Below, piece by piece: positions 26,133 through 35,678 of a stretch of 64,000 nt of DNA (the stretch's first letter is position 1; each line of letters starts with the position of its first letter). This DNA comes from Methanospirillum stamsii (GTDB lineage: Archaea > Halobacteriota > Methanomicrobia > Methanomicrobiales > Methanospirillaceae), in contig NZ_CP176366.1 of NCBI RefSeq assembly GCF_046244385.1, forward strand, positions 62,001-126,000, written 5' to 3'. Made by a program: the position numbers and the translations under genes. The notes under the pieces were generated by a model. It saw nothing but the letters and a program-made list of their open reading frames with translations. It had not been told where the DNA came from and did no database searches.

Positions 26133-26360
26133 TTACCATGTGATGCGATGAAATTTTAAACGGGTAAGTTTTTTAATTACTCTTCCGGGTAAAAACATTG
26201 TTGTTTCTTTTTTGGAAATTTCTTTGTATCCCACCACATACATACCCGGGTACTTGTTCTTTTTTTTTTCAATCACCAACGGCCTTGTTCCTGCTGTATG
26301 ATTCATATAAATCATTCCAGATGGTCCCCCAATAATTCTGATCTTGCATATCTGCTCCAC
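26133..26360 (-). CDS. Possible small protein, unrecognised
   Basis: A 75-codon frame starting with GTG, lying in the 326-nt space between two converging solute-binding genes. The product would be basic (many Lys/Arg) with no recognised domain or membrane segment. No SD precedes it. It is kept only because the space is otherwise empty; a chance frame is equally likely. Confidence 0.2.
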   Translation of the reverse strand: MEQICKIRIIGGPSGMIYMNHTAGTRPLVIEKKKNKYPGMYVVGYKEISKKETTMFLPGRVIKKLTRLKFHRITW

Positions 26361-26395
26361 ATGAACTAAATTCCAAACAAAAATAGGAGGAAAAA

Positions 26396-27508
26396 TCAGG
26401 GATAGGCTAAAATCCCGACATTATCGAGATCGATATCTGACCCGATATAGGTATTCAGGTATTCCTGGTGAATCTGCTTTGGATCTAAATCTTCAAAGAG
26501 CTCCGGGTGTATCCATTTTGCAATATATGCTGTTCCAATAAAGGATTTTGGATTGTTTGCAAGTTCCCAGAACTGGATAAAGATCTTATTATTTTTCACC
26601 GCATCAGAATTGGCATAGACTTCAAGATTTTTCACATCTGAAATAATTGAATCGGCTTCTTTTGTTGCATGAGCGGGATCAGTAGCCATATACCCAAATG
26701 ACTTTGACTCACCAACAGCAGATAATTTACCTTTTTCATAAAAACACTGAACAATGATATCATCAATATCCTGGTTTATAAGCCATTCAAGGTCAACCGT
26801 GGATCTTCCTCCGGGCAAATCTGCAGCAATACTTTTACCACCGGCGATATCACACATCTTTCCCCAGAATGGTGCCTGTTTTCCATAGGTGGTGATTGTT
26901 TCGGTCCCCATTCCTCCTGAATCAAGGAATATGTTTGGTTTTTCTGAGTCAGAAAGAGAATTTGTTTTGCTTTTTATAGAGTCGATGACCTGATCATGAA
27001 ATGCTGCATAAGCATCAGCCTTATCTGATGTACCCAGGATTTTACCTAATTTTACAATATTGTCAGCATTTTCCGGTTCACAAAAATCAAGCATGACTAC
27101 TTTAATATCAGGTTCCAAAGCCTGGACCATTTTTTCATATGCATCTTTATCACCGACCCATTGGATAACCACCACATCGGGGGCCACACTGGTTGCTTTC
27201 TCAAAGTCAATCCCATGAGGGTTATTAGGAGAGTTAATCACAGGAATTTCATCAAGATTTGGATAAAAATCAGTATTTGACAACGTAGCATCTCTTCCGA
27301 CTACCTTATCCCATCCTCCGGCAAGAAGGATACCCTCACCCGCTGATGGATGAGCAAAAGCTACCCTTTCTACCGGTTTATCAAACGTAATGGTTCTTCC
27401 CATGTCATCAGTTATTTCAATCGGTGTTTCCAAAGCCATAAGTCCCGGAACACCGGCACACATGAGAAATACACCCATAATCATACAATAAAAAAATTTG
27501 TTTAGCAT
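26396..27508 (-). CDS. FecB-type solute-binding protein (paralogue 2)
   Basis: A 370-residue secreted binding protein with signal peptide FFYCMIMGVFLMCAGVPGLMA. The mature part shows TDDMGRTITFDKPVERVAF, GEGILLAGGWDKVVGRDA, FEKATSVAPDVVVIQW and the end block YIAKWIHPELFEDLDPKQIHQ. It is a clear paralogue of the 30949/33249/34555 proteins but encoded on the opposite strand with its own regulatory region, so it may bind a related ligand under different control. No permease is in the same transcription unit. Confidence 0.92.
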   Translation of the reverse strand: MLNKFFYCMIMGVFLMCAGVPGLMALETPIEITDDMGRTITFDKPVERVAFAHPSAGEGILLAGGWDKVVGRDATLSNTDFYPNLDEIPVINSPNNPHGIDFEKATSVAPDVVVIQWVGDKDAYEKMVQALEPDIKVVMLDFCEPENADNIVKLGKILGTSDKADAYAAFHDQVIDSIKSKTNSLSDSEKPNIFLDSGGMGTETITTYGKQAPFWGKMCDIAGGKSIAADLPGGRSTVDLEWLINQDIDDIIVQCFYEKGKLSAVGESKSFGYMATDPAHATKEADSIISDVKNLEVYANSDAVKNNKIFIQFWELANNPKSFIGTAYIAKWIHPELFEDLDPKQIHQEYLNTYIGSDIDLDNVGILAYP

Positions 27509-27562
27509 AATACATCATATTCCATAATCTGATTTGCATATCCGGAGCTGATTTTCAGGAGT

Positions 27563-27607
27563 GCTGATATCAGCGATAGTTAGATCATAACAGTTTAATT
27601 CTAACTA
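27563..27607. promoter_or_regulatory. Two inverted repeats upstream of paralogue-2 binding protein
   Basis: GCTGATATCAGC (27563-27574) is a perfect 12-bp palindrome. It is followed by TAGTTAGA (27577-27584) and TCTAACTA (27600-27607), perfect 8-bp arms 15 nt apart. They lie 55-100 nt upstream of the minus-strand start at 27508 and are candidate operators. Confidence 0.45.
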
Positions 27608-27700
27608 CTAAACACTATTATTTATTTGGATGATAAATGGATGAGCCGAAAAATGAGAGGTTTTTTACGTATACCTAAATTTCCGGGAACTCTTTTTTAG

Positions 27701-28192
27701 TTATACCCATCGCCGAACATCTTTCTTATAGTTCAGATAATCCATTCCGAAAACCTGTTCCATTTTCTTCTCTTCGATGGGTATCAAAACAACGTGTGCC
27801 AGTAAAAATAATGCTACCGGAAAGAAAAACACCACCAATGAGCCAAGAAACACTGCCAGACCAGACATCCATATAACCATTCCCAGATACATCGGATTAC
27901 GACTAAACCGAAAAGGTCCGGATATAACCAATTCAGTCCCGCCTGATTTTAATTGAAACCCGGTCTTTTTGCTCCTGAATTCCTTAGCGGCTAGGGCCAT
28001 ACATCCAAATCCTGCAATCATAACAATTATCCCCAAATAAGAAAGAGGGGGCGTTATGATAACCTTGAGTGGAAACAGATAGTTGAGCAATATGGGCAGT
28101 ACAATCAGTACGATTAATTCTATAATTCCAGACCTTCTTTTTTGTCCTGCACTATTCGATTTCATTTCCATCTTTGTTACCTCATCTCTCAT
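27701..28192 (-). CDS. Isoprenylcysteine carboxyl methyltransferase (ICMT/PEMT)-family protein
   Basis: A 163-residue membrane protein with about four helices. The C-terminal catalytic block reads SGPFRFSRNPMYLGMVIWMSG, then IPIEEKKMEQVFGMDYLNYKKDVRRW, the SAM-binding pattern of the ICMT/phospholipid-methyltransferase family. It methylates an unknown, probably lipophilic, substrate in the membrane. It lies 13 nt downstream of the MFS exporter gene on the same strand and is likely co-transcribed. Confidence 0.88.
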   Translation of the reverse strand: MRDEVTKMEMKSNSAGQKRRSGIIELIVLIVLPILLNYLFPLKVIITPPLSYLGIIVMIAGFGCMALAAKEFRSKKTGFQLKSGGTELVISGPFRFSRNPMYLGMVIWMSGLAVFLGSLVVFFFPVALFLLAHVVLIPIEEKKMEQVFGMDYLNYKKDVRRWV

Positions 28193-28205
28193 TCAAAAAA
28201 AGGTT

Positions 28206-29633
28206 TTAAACTTTTTTATACTGCCGGATTTTTAGTATAAATCCTCCAAAACAAAACAAAGCACCCACCATCATCGCTTGTGTTGTTGCACTGGTAATAA
28301 GAGAAGTATTGGCATTCATGATTTCTCCATTAAACCCAGACATATGAAAGACGAACACAAAGACTATTGCTGCGATTGATGATCCAAGAGTCATTGCAAG
28401 ATGTCTTCCGGTATTACTTAACCCGGATGCAATTGCAGACTGCTGGATAGGCAGACCTCGCATTATCTCAATATTTACAGGACTTTGAAAAAGCGTGTAT
28501 CCAAGGCTGTAAACCACAAGTGCAGCAAGGAGAAGCAAAAAATGCATGGAACCTGCAAATAGTCCGAGACATAATAACCCGGATGCTCCAATTATTAATC
28601 CAAGGCTGGTATAGTGAGGCCAATGGGTTTTATCATACAGTTTTCCAATGATCGGGGTTCCTATTACAAGAATTCCGGAGACCAGCATGAAGACAAGTCC
28701 GATCTCAAGCGATGACAGGTCCCAGACAATTTCCAGATAAAACGGAAGAGAGACCTGAAGAATATAGATGGCACTAAAAAAAGCCATCATGGCAATAAGC
28801 GGGACAATGAAAGTTTTTTGTTTAAAGACAGAGAGATCCAAAAGAGGTCTTGGCTGCTTCTTCTCAATAAAAACAAAACTCACCACTAACAGGACGCTCA
28901 AAAGAAGGAATAATGCTCCAAACCAATACAGGTCCGGACCATGTACCATACACCCAAGACCGGCCATGAATGATACCATGGTTAGCACAAAAACCGCAGC
29001 ACCACTCCGGTCCATCTGAAAAGACCGGAAGTTATCAGGTTTTGAGCAATCCATTGAGCGAAGGCCGAGTGTTATCAGAATTATGCCAATTGGGATATTA
29101 ATCAAAAAAATAGCCTCCCATCCGGCTAAATCCAGAAGAAACCCCCCAATTACCGGACCGCTGATACTTGCAAGGCCGATAACAGCACCAAGAAGACCGA
29201 TGGATGTCCCCTGCTTTTCAACCGGAGAATTCTCAAATACGATAGCCATCGCCAGAGACATTGCCATTGCTGCTCCAATCCCCTGGATAATTCTCGTAAT
29301 AATAAGAGTCAAAAGATCCGGAGAAAAGGCACAACCAAGAGATGCCAGGGTAAAAAGAGTGATCCCGGATAAAAATATGAAATTTTTCCCATAATAATCC
29401 GCAAGTCTTGCGAAAATAAGCATACATGCAGTCATAGCAACCAGATACCCGGTAATGGTCCACTGAGAACTGGCGATATCAGCCTGAAAAGCCGCGGTAA
29501 TACTCGGTAATGCAATCGTGATAATTGTACAGTCAAGAACGGTCATATATGCCCCAAGAAGGGCGACAAGACGAACCCATTTACCTCTATCAGTGGCATT
29601 TGATGAAGTAGATTTGATATTTTTCGTTAGCAT
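28206..29633 (-). CDS. MFS transporter, DHA2 (EmrB/QacA) type
   Basis: A ~475-residue proton-coupled exporter with about 14 membrane helices. Motifs: LDCTIITIALPSI at the start of TM1 (DHA2 motif), ARLADYYGKNFIFLSG (motif A) and GIGAAMAMSLAMAIV. The frame is open to 29738, but AGGA precedes the ATG at 29633 and the upstream residues do not resemble the family, so this start is chosen. Such transporters export drugs or small hydrophobic products; here it could export a product of the neighbouring methyltransferases (speculative). Confidence 0.9.
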   Translation of the reverse strand: MLTKNIKSTSSNATDRGKWVRLVALLGAYMTVLDCTIITIALPSITAAFQADIASSQWTITGYLVAMTACMLIFARLADYYGKNFIFLSGITLFTLASLGCAFSPDLLTLIITRIIQGIGAAMAMSLAMAIVFENSPVEKQGTSIGLLGAVIGLASISGPVIGGFLLDLAGWEAIFLINIPIGIILITLGLRSMDCSKPDNFRSFQMDRSGAAVFVLTMVSFMAGLGCMVHGPDLYWFGALFLLLSVLLVVSFVFIEKKQPRPLLDLSVFKQKTFIVPLIAMMAFFSAIYILQVSLPFYLEIVWDLSSLEIGLVFMLVSGILVIGTPIIGKLYDKTHWPHYTSLGLIIGASGLLCLGLFAGSMHFLLLLAALVVYSLGYTLFQSPVNIEIMRGLPIQQSAIASGLSNTGRHLAMTLGSSIAAIVFVFVFHMSGFNGEIMNANTSLITSATTQAMMVGALFCFGGFILKIRQYKKV

Positions 29634-29792
29634 ATTTTTTCCTGTTGTTTCATCAATGGTGGGAATTGATCTATCTTTAACAGGGAACAACCAGGTGTAG
29701 TTGTATTTTTCAAAAAAAAAAGAGATAGCCAAATCCATGTAAAAAATTGAGGCTTTTAACTTAATAAGGCAAAAAATCTGGAGTTAAAAAAA

Positions 29793-30746
29793 TCAGGTAC
29801 CACCAAATCGCTGTTGTGTTCTTTCCAGCAAACCACGGTAATATTCCATCTCCGGATTCAGTTTTAATGCTTCCTCTAAAGCTGCAATCGCTTCAGAATA
29901 CCTCTTAAGACTATAAAGGGCACTTCCCTTGTTGGCCCATGCAGTTGCATAATCAGGATCCAATTCAATTGCTTTTTCAAAATAAGACAAAGCCATTTCA
30001 AAATCTTTTTGATCAAAGATTACAGATCCCTTGTCATTCCAGGCAAGTGCATTATCTGGTGAAATGTTAATTGCCTCATCATATGCCGCTAGTGCTTCAG
30101 GAATCTTATCGGTTTTATGATATGCAAGACCAAGGTTAATCCAGGTTCCAGAATGACGGGGCCTTAATTCAATGGCCTTTTGATAGGCGTCGATCGCATC
30201 GTGGGTACGACCGGATGAATTCAGCACTATCCCATAATTATACCAGGTATCCGGATAATCATCCTTTAAGTCGATTGATTGTTCAAATGCATCAATTGCA
30301 GTGATGAATTCTCCGGTTAAATTCAGAACTGTCCCTTTATTATACCAGCAGAGATATGAATTCGGATCAATTTCCAGTGAACGATCATATGCAGCAAGAC
30401 TCTGATTATAATCGTTTAAAATTTGGTAGACATTTCCAAGATTACTCCAGGCAATTGCAAGATTTGGATCAATGGCAACTGCTTTTTGGTAAAGATCTAG
30501 TGATTCATTAATATTACCCAACGCTTTTTGCGATACCCCCATTGCATTCCAAGCTATCGCATTATCCGGATTTATTACAAGAGCAGCCTGATATTTTTCT
30601 ATGGCATCCTGGTAATCTCCTTGTCTGAAAAGACTATGCCCCTCCGCGATGAGGTCTTCTCCACCGGAATTTTCAAGTGCATCTACAACAAGAAAACAGA
30701 ACGAAATGAAAAACACCAACAAAATTACTATTTTTAAATTCATCAT
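29793..30746 (-). CDS. Secreted or membrane-anchored TPR-repeat protein
   Basis: A 317-residue protein with an N-terminal hydrophobic segment (IVILLVFFISFCFLVVDAL) and about eight 34-residue tetratricopeptide repeats, for example NPDNAIAWNAMGVSQKALGN and DPDYATAWANKGSALYSLKR. TPR arrays bind protein partners, here on the outer face. It is divergent from the 30949 binding protein, with 200 nt between them. No enzymatic domain. Confidence 0.93.
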   Translation of the reverse strand: MMNLKIVILLVFFISFCFLVVDALENSGGEDLIAEGHSLFRQGDYQDAIEKYQAALVINPDNAIAWNAMGVSQKALGNINESLDLYQKAVAIDPNLAIAWSNLGNVYQILNDYNQSLAAYDRSLEIDPNSYLCWYNKGTVLNLTGEFITAIDAFEQSIDLKDDYPDTWYNYGIVLNSSGRTHDAIDAYQKAIELRPRHSGTWINLGLAYHKTDKIPEALAAYDEAINISPDNALAWNDKGSVIFDQKDFEMALSYFEKAIELDPDYATAWANKGSALYSLKRYSEAIAALEEALKLNPEMEYYRGLLERTQQRFGGT

Positions 30747-30894
30747 TTGTGAAAATAGGTGTACAACCTGATATTCTTTTTCTATGAGACAGAAAATATC
30801 AAATTTTTGAGGCTGAATTAGATCCTATTTATATATGCTCCTTACCAAAACAAATAATTCAAAAATGGTGATTTTAACTAAAAATTTGCGAAAA

Positions 30895-30902
30895 TATTTA
30901 TA
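30895..30902 (+). promoter_or_regulatory. TATA-box candidate for the 30949 operon
   Basis: TATTTATA preceded by a purine-rich GCGAAAA (BRE-like), ~47-54 nt before the start codon. The SD GTGAGGT at 30934-30940 is 8 nt from the ATG. This is the best-defined archaeal promoter/RBS pair in the window. Confidence 0.5.
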
Positions 30903-30948
30903 TTTCTGATATGACAGTATAATTAGAACCGTTGTGAGGTAACCATGC

Positions 30949-32094
30949 ATGAATGAAGGAAGTAAAATTCAGACAAAGAACCTTCTCAAAATTTCCAGCA
31001 CCGTTGTGTGCCTGATCCTGATAATTTCCGGATTTATTGTTTCATCCTGCTCTGCACAACAGGAATCCGGAAATTCAGGAAGTGTTTCAATCATTGATGA
31101 CTGGGGAAGAGAAGTAACCCTGGACCATCCGGCTGAAAGAATTGTTTTTGGCCACACTGCTGCCGGTGAAGGAATTCTTCTCGCCGGAGGATGGGATAAG
31201 GTAGTCGGAAGAGATGCATCAATCACGAACTATAAATTTTATCCAAATCTTGATTCCCTTCCGGTGATTAATGGCTTAAACCAGGCATTAACCTTAGACT
31301 TTGAAAAAATTACTGAATTAGAGCCGGATCTGGTAATTCTACAAAAGAAATATTCTGACCGGAAAAATTTTGATGAAATTGCTGAAACACTGGCACCGGA
31401 CATTCCAATTGTGGGACTTGATTTCCTTGATCCGGAATCTGCTGACAGTATTCAAAAGTTAGGCATTTTACTTGGAACGAGTGATATTGCTGATAAATAT
31501 GTCAGATTCCATGATGATACCATCAAACTCATTCGGGAAAAAACAGGTTCACTTTCAGATGATAAAAAGCCGAATGTATTCATCGATGCAGTCGGAATGG
31601 GTCCGGACCAGATCTCAACCTATGGGAAAGAAGCCTCCTTCTGGAAAAAAATCTGTGATATTGCCGGAGGAAAAAATATTGCAGCTGATCTTTCATCTGA
31701 CTTCGTAAAAACAGTAGACCTTGAATGGCTTCTTGAACAGGATATTGATGACATCGTAGTCCAGGTTTGGGACAAAGAAAAGCCGGAATATGTTGGTTAT
31801 ACCGCAACAAATCCCGCAAAGGCAACTGAGGAAGCTCAGGCAATAATTAAGGAAATCTCTGAGAAAGATGTCTATTCACATACCGACGCAGTAAAGGAGG
31901 GTAAGGTCTTTGTTCAGGATTATCAGTTGGCAAATAATCCTAAATCTTTTATTGGAGCAGTTTATCTTGCAAAATGGCTTCATCCGGACCTGTTTACGGA
32001 CATCGATCCAGAGCAGGTTCACCAGGAATACCTGACAAAGTTCATTGGTACAGACCTTGACCTGAATGATGTAGGGATATTTGGATATCCCTGA
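30949..32094 (+). CDS. FecB-type solute-binding protein (paralogue 3)
   Basis: A 381-residue secreted binding protein. The signal region (VVCLILIISGFIVSSCSAQ) ends in a lipobox-like SSC, so it may be a lipoprotein. The mature part: IIDDWGREVTLDHPAERIVF, TAAGEGILLAGGWDKVVGRD, FEKITELEPDLVILQ, and the end block YLAKWLHPDLFTDIDPEQVHQ. It heads a plus-strand array: binding protein, methyltransferase, two binding proteins, methyltransferase, permease, ATPase (30949-38416). The promoter and RBS are visible upstream. Confidence 0.93.
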   Translation: MNEGSKIQTKNLLKISSTVVCLILIISGFIVSSCSAQQESGNSGSVSIIDDWGREVTLDHPAERIVFGHTAAGEGILLAGGWDKVVGRDASITNYKFYPNLDSLPVINGLNQALTLDFEKITELEPDLVILQKKYSDRKNFDEIAETLAPDIPIVGLDFLDPESADSIQKLGILLGTSDIADKYVRFHDDTIKLIREKTGSLSDDKKPNVFIDAVGMGPDQISTYGKEASFWKKICDIAGGKNIAADLSSDFVKTVDLEWLLEQDIDDIVVQVWDKEKPEYVGYTATNPAKATEEAQAIIKEISEKDVYSHTDAVKEGKVFVQDYQLANNPKSFIGAVYLAKWLHPDLFTDIDPEQVHQEYLTKFIGTDLDLNDVGIFGYP

Positions 32095-32109
32095 TATTTT
32101 TTGAGAATT

Positions 32110-33141
32110 ATGAAAGAATTACCAAAATTACCAGAATCTCTGAGTAGAATTTATGAACAATCCATATCGATGATTTCAGCGAATGCTCTTGCTGCCGGTG
32201 TAAAACTCTGTGTTTTCGATAACTTAAGGGAACCAGCTACTGCAGAATTACTGGCAAAAAGACAGGGATTAAATCCCGGTGCAACCCTTGTTCTTCTGGA
32301 TACCCTAACAGCTTGTGGACATCTTCAGAAAAAAGATGGAATGTACAGGAATATGCCGGATACTGAACTATTTTTGGTATCTGGCAGTCCTACTTATTAT
32401 GGAGAGATCCTACTTCGCGAATACCAGAGAAATTCGATGAGTCCGGATGCCATCGTAGAGCGGGTAAAATCCGGTCCGGTCCCCCAGTCACACACAAATG
32501 ATATGTGTAACGAAGGCTTTTGGGAGAGTTATGCACGGTCAATGGCAAACTGGGAACGAGCCGGAACAACCCAGATGCTGGCATCCGAAATATCCGGCCT
32601 TTCTGAATTTCAATCATTCAAAACAATGCTGGACCTTGGCGGAGGACCAGGTTTGATGAGCATTGCTATCCTTAAAGAGCACCCATCTATGACCGGAGTG
32701 GTATTTGATCAGCCTTCCGTTATTCCGGTTACCCGGCAGTTTATCTCTGAGTATGGCATGGATGACCGGATGAGTACTCAGGGAGGTAATTATCTCGAAG
32801 ATTCATTTGGAGCAGGATATGATCTAATTCTCTGCAGCTGTACGCTTAATTTTGCAAAACACTACATGGATACTATGGTAAAGCGGATATATGATGCCCT
32901 TAATCCGGGGGGGATTTTTGTAAGTCTGCATGATGGCATGGAAGGAGAAGGAACAACTCCAGGAGTTCATGTCCTGAACATGATGACCAGTGCGTTATCC
33001 GGGTTCGCTTGTAGTCTTGAAAAAGGGGTTATTGCAGATGCAATGAAAAATGCGGGATTTTCCAGTGTTAGTTCTAAGCAGGTCGTGCTGGACGTAGGGC
33101 CATTTGAATTGGATATCGCATTTAAATCAAAACCAGAGTAA
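32110..33141 (+). CDS. SAM-dependent O-methyltransferase-like protein (methyltransf_2 type)
   Basis: A ~343-residue two-part protein: an N-terminal winged-helix dimerisation domain (SANALAAGVKLCVFDNL, PATAELLAKRQGLNPGATLV) and a C-terminal Rossmann methyltransferase with LDLGGGPGLMSIAILKEHP (motif I), VVFDQPSVIPVT and SLHDGMEGEG. This is the acetylserotonin/hydroxyneurosporene O-methyltransferase-type fold, also used for porphyrin- and phenolic-type ligands. The TTG at 32101 is in frame, but the ATG at 32110 is preferred. It follows a binding protein by 15 nt, so it is probably part of the import array. The substrate is unknown. Confidence 0.85.
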   Translation: MKELPKLPESLSRIYEQSISMISANALAAGVKLCVFDNLREPATAELLAKRQGLNPGATLVLLDTLTACGHLQKKDGMYRNMPDTELFLVSGSPTYYGEILLREYQRNSMSPDAIVERVKSGPVPQSHTNDMCNEGFWESYARSMANWERAGTTQMLASEISGLSEFQSFKTMLDLGGGPGLMSIAILKEHPSMTGVVFDQPSVIPVTRQFISEYGMDDRMSTQGGNYLEDSFGAGYDLILCSCTLNFAKHYMDTMVKRIYDALNPGGIFVSLHDGMEGEGTTPGVHVLNMMTSALSGFACSLEKGVIADAMKNAGFSSVSSKQVVLDVGPFELDIAFKSKPE

Positions 33142-33189
33142 CCCTTACATTTTTGGCATCTTTTCGCTTCATTTTTGGAGAAACAAATA

Positions 33190-33217
33190 TTTACCTAAAA
33201 CAATATTTTTAGATAAA
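33190..33217. promoter_or_regulatory. DtxR-like inverted repeat upstream of paralogue-4 binding protein
   Basis: TTTACCTAAAA (33190-33200) and TTTTAGATAAA (33207-33217) are 11-bp arms with one mismatch and a 6-nt spacer. They lie 31 nt before the start codon and overlap the expected TATA region. The TTAGGT-type core suggests a metal-responsive DtxR operator. Confidence 0.5.
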
Positions 33218-33248
33218 CTAAAATAGAATTATCTTCAAAATAGTATTC

Positions 33249-34448
33249 ATGAAACGGTTATTAAATAAACCATTCATAAGAAATACAACTAAATACAAGA
33301 GTAAAAGAATAACAGGAATAATTTCTGTGCTTGTTTGTTTCCTTACTTTTATCACCCTTACATGTCCTCTGGTAAGTTCTACAGACATGGAAAAACCCAC
33401 GGGTGACACCAGTGTAACTATCATCGACGACTGGGGAAGAACCGTTACTCTTGATAAACCTGCTGAACGAATCGCATTCAGCCATACTGCAACAGCTGAT
33501 GGTATACTTCTTGCCGGTGGTTGGGACAAAGTTGTTGGAAGAGAAGGTTCACTTACCGATCCAGATACCTATCCGAACCTTGATTCAATACCCGCTATTG
33601 ATGTAAACGGACAATGTTTTGATTTGGATTTTGAAAAAATTACCGAAATTCATCCTGATCTTGTGATACTTCAGAAATATTATTCACAAAAAGAAGGATT
33701 TGATGAAATTGCAAGCAAATTAGAGCCTGATATCCCAGTAATAGGTCTTGACTTTCTTGATCCTGAATCTGCTGAATCAATAAAAAAATTAGGTATTCTC
33801 CTCGGAACCAGTGATGTTGCTGATGAATACGTGAATTTTCATGATGATGTAATCAAAAAAATTAAAGAGAAAACACAAGGTTTGTCAGATGATGAAAAAC
33901 CGAATGTATTCATTGATGGTGGAGGAATGGGAACAGAACAGATATCCACCTATGGGAAAGAAGCATCTTTTTGGGAAAAAATGTGTGAGGTTGCCGGAGG
34001 AAAAAATGTTGCTTCATCACTTTCCGGTGACTATGTTACGAGCCTGGATATGGAATGGTTATTGGAACAGGACATTGATTCAATTATGGCCCAAGCTTAT
34101 TATGAAAAAGGAAAGCCATCAGGAAGTGGGGAGTCAAAATCATTTGGTTACAAAGCATCTGACCCTTCACATGCGGAGGAAGAAGCCGAATCCATTCTCA
34201 ATGATGTTAAAAATCTTGATGTCTATTCCAACACTGATGCGGTAAAAAATAATAATGTCCATCTTCAGTATTGGGAACTTGCCTGTACTCCAAAGGCCTT
34301 TATTGGAACGGCTTACCTGGCAAAATGGCTTCACCCGGATCTCTTTACGGATCTTGATCCAGAACAAATTCACCAGGAATACCTGACAAAATATCTGGGT
34401 ACCAATTATGATTTAAAAAATCTGGGCATATTTGCATACCCCTGTTAA
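33249..34448 (+). CDS. FecB-type solute-binding protein (paralogue 4)
   Basis: A 399-residue secreted binding protein with a long N-terminal region: basic residues to ~20, then hydrophobic ITGIISVLVCFLTFITLTC. The mature part reads IIDDWGRTVTLDKPAERIAF and ATADGILLAGGWDKVVGRE, with the family end block. No SD is visible, so the transcript may be leaderless. A candidate metal-regulator operator overlaps its promoter (33190-33217). Closest paralogues are the proteins at 34555 and 30949; identical stretches such as VTIIDDWGRTVTLDKPAERI show recent duplication. Confidence 0.92.
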   Translation: MKRLLNKPFIRNTTKYKSKRITGIISVLVCFLTFITLTCPLVSSTDMEKPTGDTSVTIIDDWGRTVTLDKPAERIAFSHTATADGILLAGGWDKVVGREGSLTDPDTYPNLDSIPAIDVNGQCFDLDFEKITEIHPDLVILQKYYSQKEGFDEIASKLEPDIPVIGLDFLDPESAESIKKLGILLGTSDVADEYVNFHDDVIKKIKEKTQGLSDDEKPNVFIDGGGMGTEQISTYGKEASFWEKMCEVAGGKNVASSLSGDYVTSLDMEWLLEQDIDSIMAQAYYEKGKPSGSGESKSFGYKASDPSHAEEEAESILNDVKNLDVYSNTDAVKNNNVHLQYWELACTPKAFIGTAYLAKWLHPDLFTDLDPEQIHQEYLTKYLGTNYDLKNLGIFAYPC

Positions 34449-34554
34449 AAAAATCTAAAATTTTTTTTACGGTATTATACTTCTATGGTAAAAAACAGAT
34501 GAAATTTTTCAAAAAAACACTATATACAGTCAATGGAAATCCCAGGTACATAAA

Positions 34555-35664
34555 ATGAAAAAAAATCTAATTTATTACTCTTGTTTGATTCTACTCATGG
34601 TAATATGCACAATACCAGTTACAAGCAGTACGACAGAAAATGACCACCCAAGTAGTGTAACTATCATCGACGACTGGGGAAGAACCGTTACCCTTGACAA
34701 ACCCGCTGAACGAATCGCATTCAGCCATACCGCTGCAGGTGAAGGAATTCTTCTTGCCGGAGGATGGGATAAAGTCGTCGGTAGAGATGGCTCTCTTACA
34801 GATTCCAGGTTTTATTCAAATCTTGATACAATTCCTGCTGTGAGCACCACCAATCAGCCATTTACTCTTGATTTTGAAAAAATTACTGAACTTCATCCTG
34901 ATCTTTTTATCATCCAAAAACACTATGATTCAAGAGAACAGTTTGATGAAATAGCCAATAAACTTGAACCTGATACCCCCATCGTCGGTCTTGATTTTCT
35001 TGAACCTGAAAATGCTGACAGTATTAAAAAACTGAGCATTTTAATCGGAACCGAGCAAATCGCTGATGATTATGTTAATTTTCACGATGAGGTCATTAAA
35101 AACCTGAAAGAAAAAACAGATTCATTATCACCAGACGAAAAGCCAAATGTATTCTTAAAAAGTGGAACTTCTGATAAAATTAGTACATTTGGGAGGGATG
35201 CCTCATTCTGGAATAGAATGTGTTCTCTTGCAGGTGGAAAAAATATCGCTGACGGTCTTCCCGGTGATAATCAGGAGGTAGATCTTGAGTGGCTTACCCA
35301 GCAGGACATTGACACAATTGTTGGTTCATGTAGTAATAGAAATTACCCGGAGTCTTTTGGATATCTGGCAACCGAACCATTACATGCATCTGAAAAAGCT
35401 GACGAGATAATCAGTGATATTAAGAATAACGAGATTTTTTCACATTCAGATGCAGTTTTAGATGATAAGGTCTTCTTACTGGAAGGAACGATGATAAGCA
35501 ATCCTAAAGCATTCATTGGAGCTGCATATCTGGCAAAATGGCTCCATCCGGACCTCTTCAGCGATCTCGATCCAGAACAAATCCACCAGGAATACCTGAA
35601 CAGATTTATTGGAACTGATTATGATCTCAAGAATATTGGATTATTCGGATACCCGACTAATTAA
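34555..35664 (+). CDS. FecB-type solute-binding protein (paralogue 5)
   Basis: A 369-residue secreted binding protein: signal peptide (YYSCLILLMVICTIPVTSS), then VTIIDDWGRTVTLDKPAERI and TAAGEGILLAGGWDKVVGRD, with the end block YLAKWLHPDLFSDLDPEQIHQ. It follows paralogue 4 by 106 nt, has a TATA-like ACTATATA at ~34518, and precedes a methyltransferase by 14 nt. It is the binding protein nearest to the 36558 permease and therefore its likeliest partner. Confidence 0.92.
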   Translation: MKKNLIYYSCLILLMVICTIPVTSSTTENDHPSSVTIIDDWGRTVTLDKPAERIAFSHTAAGEGILLAGGWDKVVGRDGSLTDSRFYSNLDTIPAVSTTNQPFTLDFEKITELHPDLFIIQKHYDSREQFDEIANKLEPDTPIVGLDFLEPENADSIKKLSILIGTEQIADDYVNFHDEVIKNLKEKTDSLSPDEKPNVFLKSGTSDKISTFGRDASFWNRMCSLAGGKNIADGLPGDNQEVDLEWLTQQDIDTIVGSCSNRNYPESFGYLATEPLHASEKADEIISDIKNNEIFSHSDAVLDDKVFLLEGTMISNPKAFIGAAYLAKWLHPDLFSDLDPEQIHQEYLNRFIGTDYDLKNIGLFGYPTN

Positions 35665-35678
35665 AAAGACCTACAAAA

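Noticed and set aside
34466..34498. TTTTTTAC...GTAAAAAA inverted repeat as an operator for paralogue 5
   Set aside because: The arms are mostly A/T runs in an AT-rich spacer and the distance between them is long; this may be chance or part of the upstream terminator.
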